The notes under the pieces are model-generated. The model searched no databases and was not told the origin of the DNA. It was given only the letters and a program-made list of their open reading frames with translations. Below, one piece after another: positions 33,405 through 33,693 of a stretch of DNA of 33,693 nucleotides. Numbering within the stretch: the first letter of the stretch is position 1; every line of letters starts with the position of its first letter. Source of the stretch: Clostridia bacterium. GTDB lineage: Bacteria > Bacillota > Clostridia > Christensenellales > Pumilibacteraceae. The stretch is taken from positions 68,391 to 102,083 of the forward strand of contig JAAWAB010000020.1 of the NCBI GenBank assembly GCA_022791915.1, read 5' to 3'. Both the position numbers and the translations under genes were made by a program.

Positions 33405-33693
33405 GCTATCGTTTGATAGCCGTTTATTTTAGGCGCTTGCGCCGACCATGTATTGTTTGAGCAATACCGCTGGGCATAATAGATTCGGGAACAACGTATC
33501 GACTTATGCTTTTTTTATTGCCCGTTGCGGCAAGAAAGATAGACGATTGTTTGCACATTGACAACTGCATAGAAAGGAGAGAAATCAAATAGGAAATATG
33601 GAGAGAAGCGAGAGAGGTAAGGCATAAAGGAACATATAGAGAAATTTGAAGTCTTGTAATTCAGAAAGAGAGAAACCAAGAAAAAAGAACTGA
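33405..33693 (+). ncRNA. Structured untranslated leader, probably upstream of 16S rRNA
   Basis: At least 289 transcribed bases without a gene. Successive hairpins are GCTATC/GATAGC, GGCGC-TT-GCGCC, GTATTG/CAATAC, and GCATAA/TTATGC followed by T7 (33510-33516). An outer pairing CCGC-T-GGGC with GCCC-GTT-GCGG encloses the T7 hairpin. After 33550, ATTGACAACTGCATAG and a long purine-rich tract resemble sequences that flank rRNA genes of Clostridia. The 16S gene itself would lie beyond the window, so the assignment is inference. Confidence 0.5.

Noticed and set aside
33405-33693. T-box riboswitch, tmRNA or 6S RNA
   Set aside because: No T-box sequence, tag reading frame or CCA end, and no convincing single long 6S-like duplex; an rRNA leader fits better.

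Overview
The window reads as chromosomal DNA of an anaerobic gut Firmicute (Bacillota, class Clostridia; a Christensenellales-like lineage is my guess, not a demonstrated placement). The grounds are strong purine-rich Shine-Dalgarno sites, sigma-A type promoters, an MsmX-dependent style CUT1 sugar importer, BspA/InlB-type surface proteins, an encoded-CCA tRNA, and a gene set for host fucosylated glycans.

Left part (1-10.4 kb, + strand): the tail of an extracellular-type protein, a lipoprotein tyrosine-phosphatase-like protein, a CUT1 ABC importer (lipoprotein binding protein plus two permeases, no ATPase), a large InlB-repeat surface protein whose anchor codons contain a G9 tract, an intracellular GH29 alpha-L-fucosidase and L-fucose isomerase. 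A tRNA-Arg(CCU) with its own promoter and terminator follows on the minus strand, then a tandem 37-bp repeat. Middle (10.9-14.7 kb): a GntR-LacI type repressor is divergent from a PfkB kinase / D-lyxose-isomerase-family cupin / class II aldolase operon. Next (14.9-19.4 kb) is a topoisomerase IV-like ParE/ParC pair.

Right part (19.5-33.3 kb): a WYL-domain regulator is divergent from a degenerating cluster with poly-G tracts, a 16-bp minisatellite, a frameshifted small gene and a split BspA-like surface protein. Then come a small coiled-coil gene, three copies of a structured intergenic repeat, a membrane protein with an M28-peptidase fold that appears to have lost its metal ligands, a divergent GH95-like fucosidase, a small XRE regulator and a GH112 galacto-/lacto-N-biose phosphorylase. 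The window closes with a strong promoter and structured leader that probably belong to an rRNA operon starting just outside.

Functional reading: GH29, GH95-like and GH112 enzymes all lack signal peptides, so fucosylated oligosaccharides (mucin or milk type) are probably imported intact by the CUT1 system, defucosylated in the cytoplasm and phosphorolysed. Fucose would enter FucI, but no canonical FucK or FucA gene is in the window. The most unusual signals are the three poly-G tracts in contingency-locus positions, the apparent M28 pseudo-peptidase, the repeat family with structured modules, and a tRNA-Arg with a paired A19-U56 exchange.
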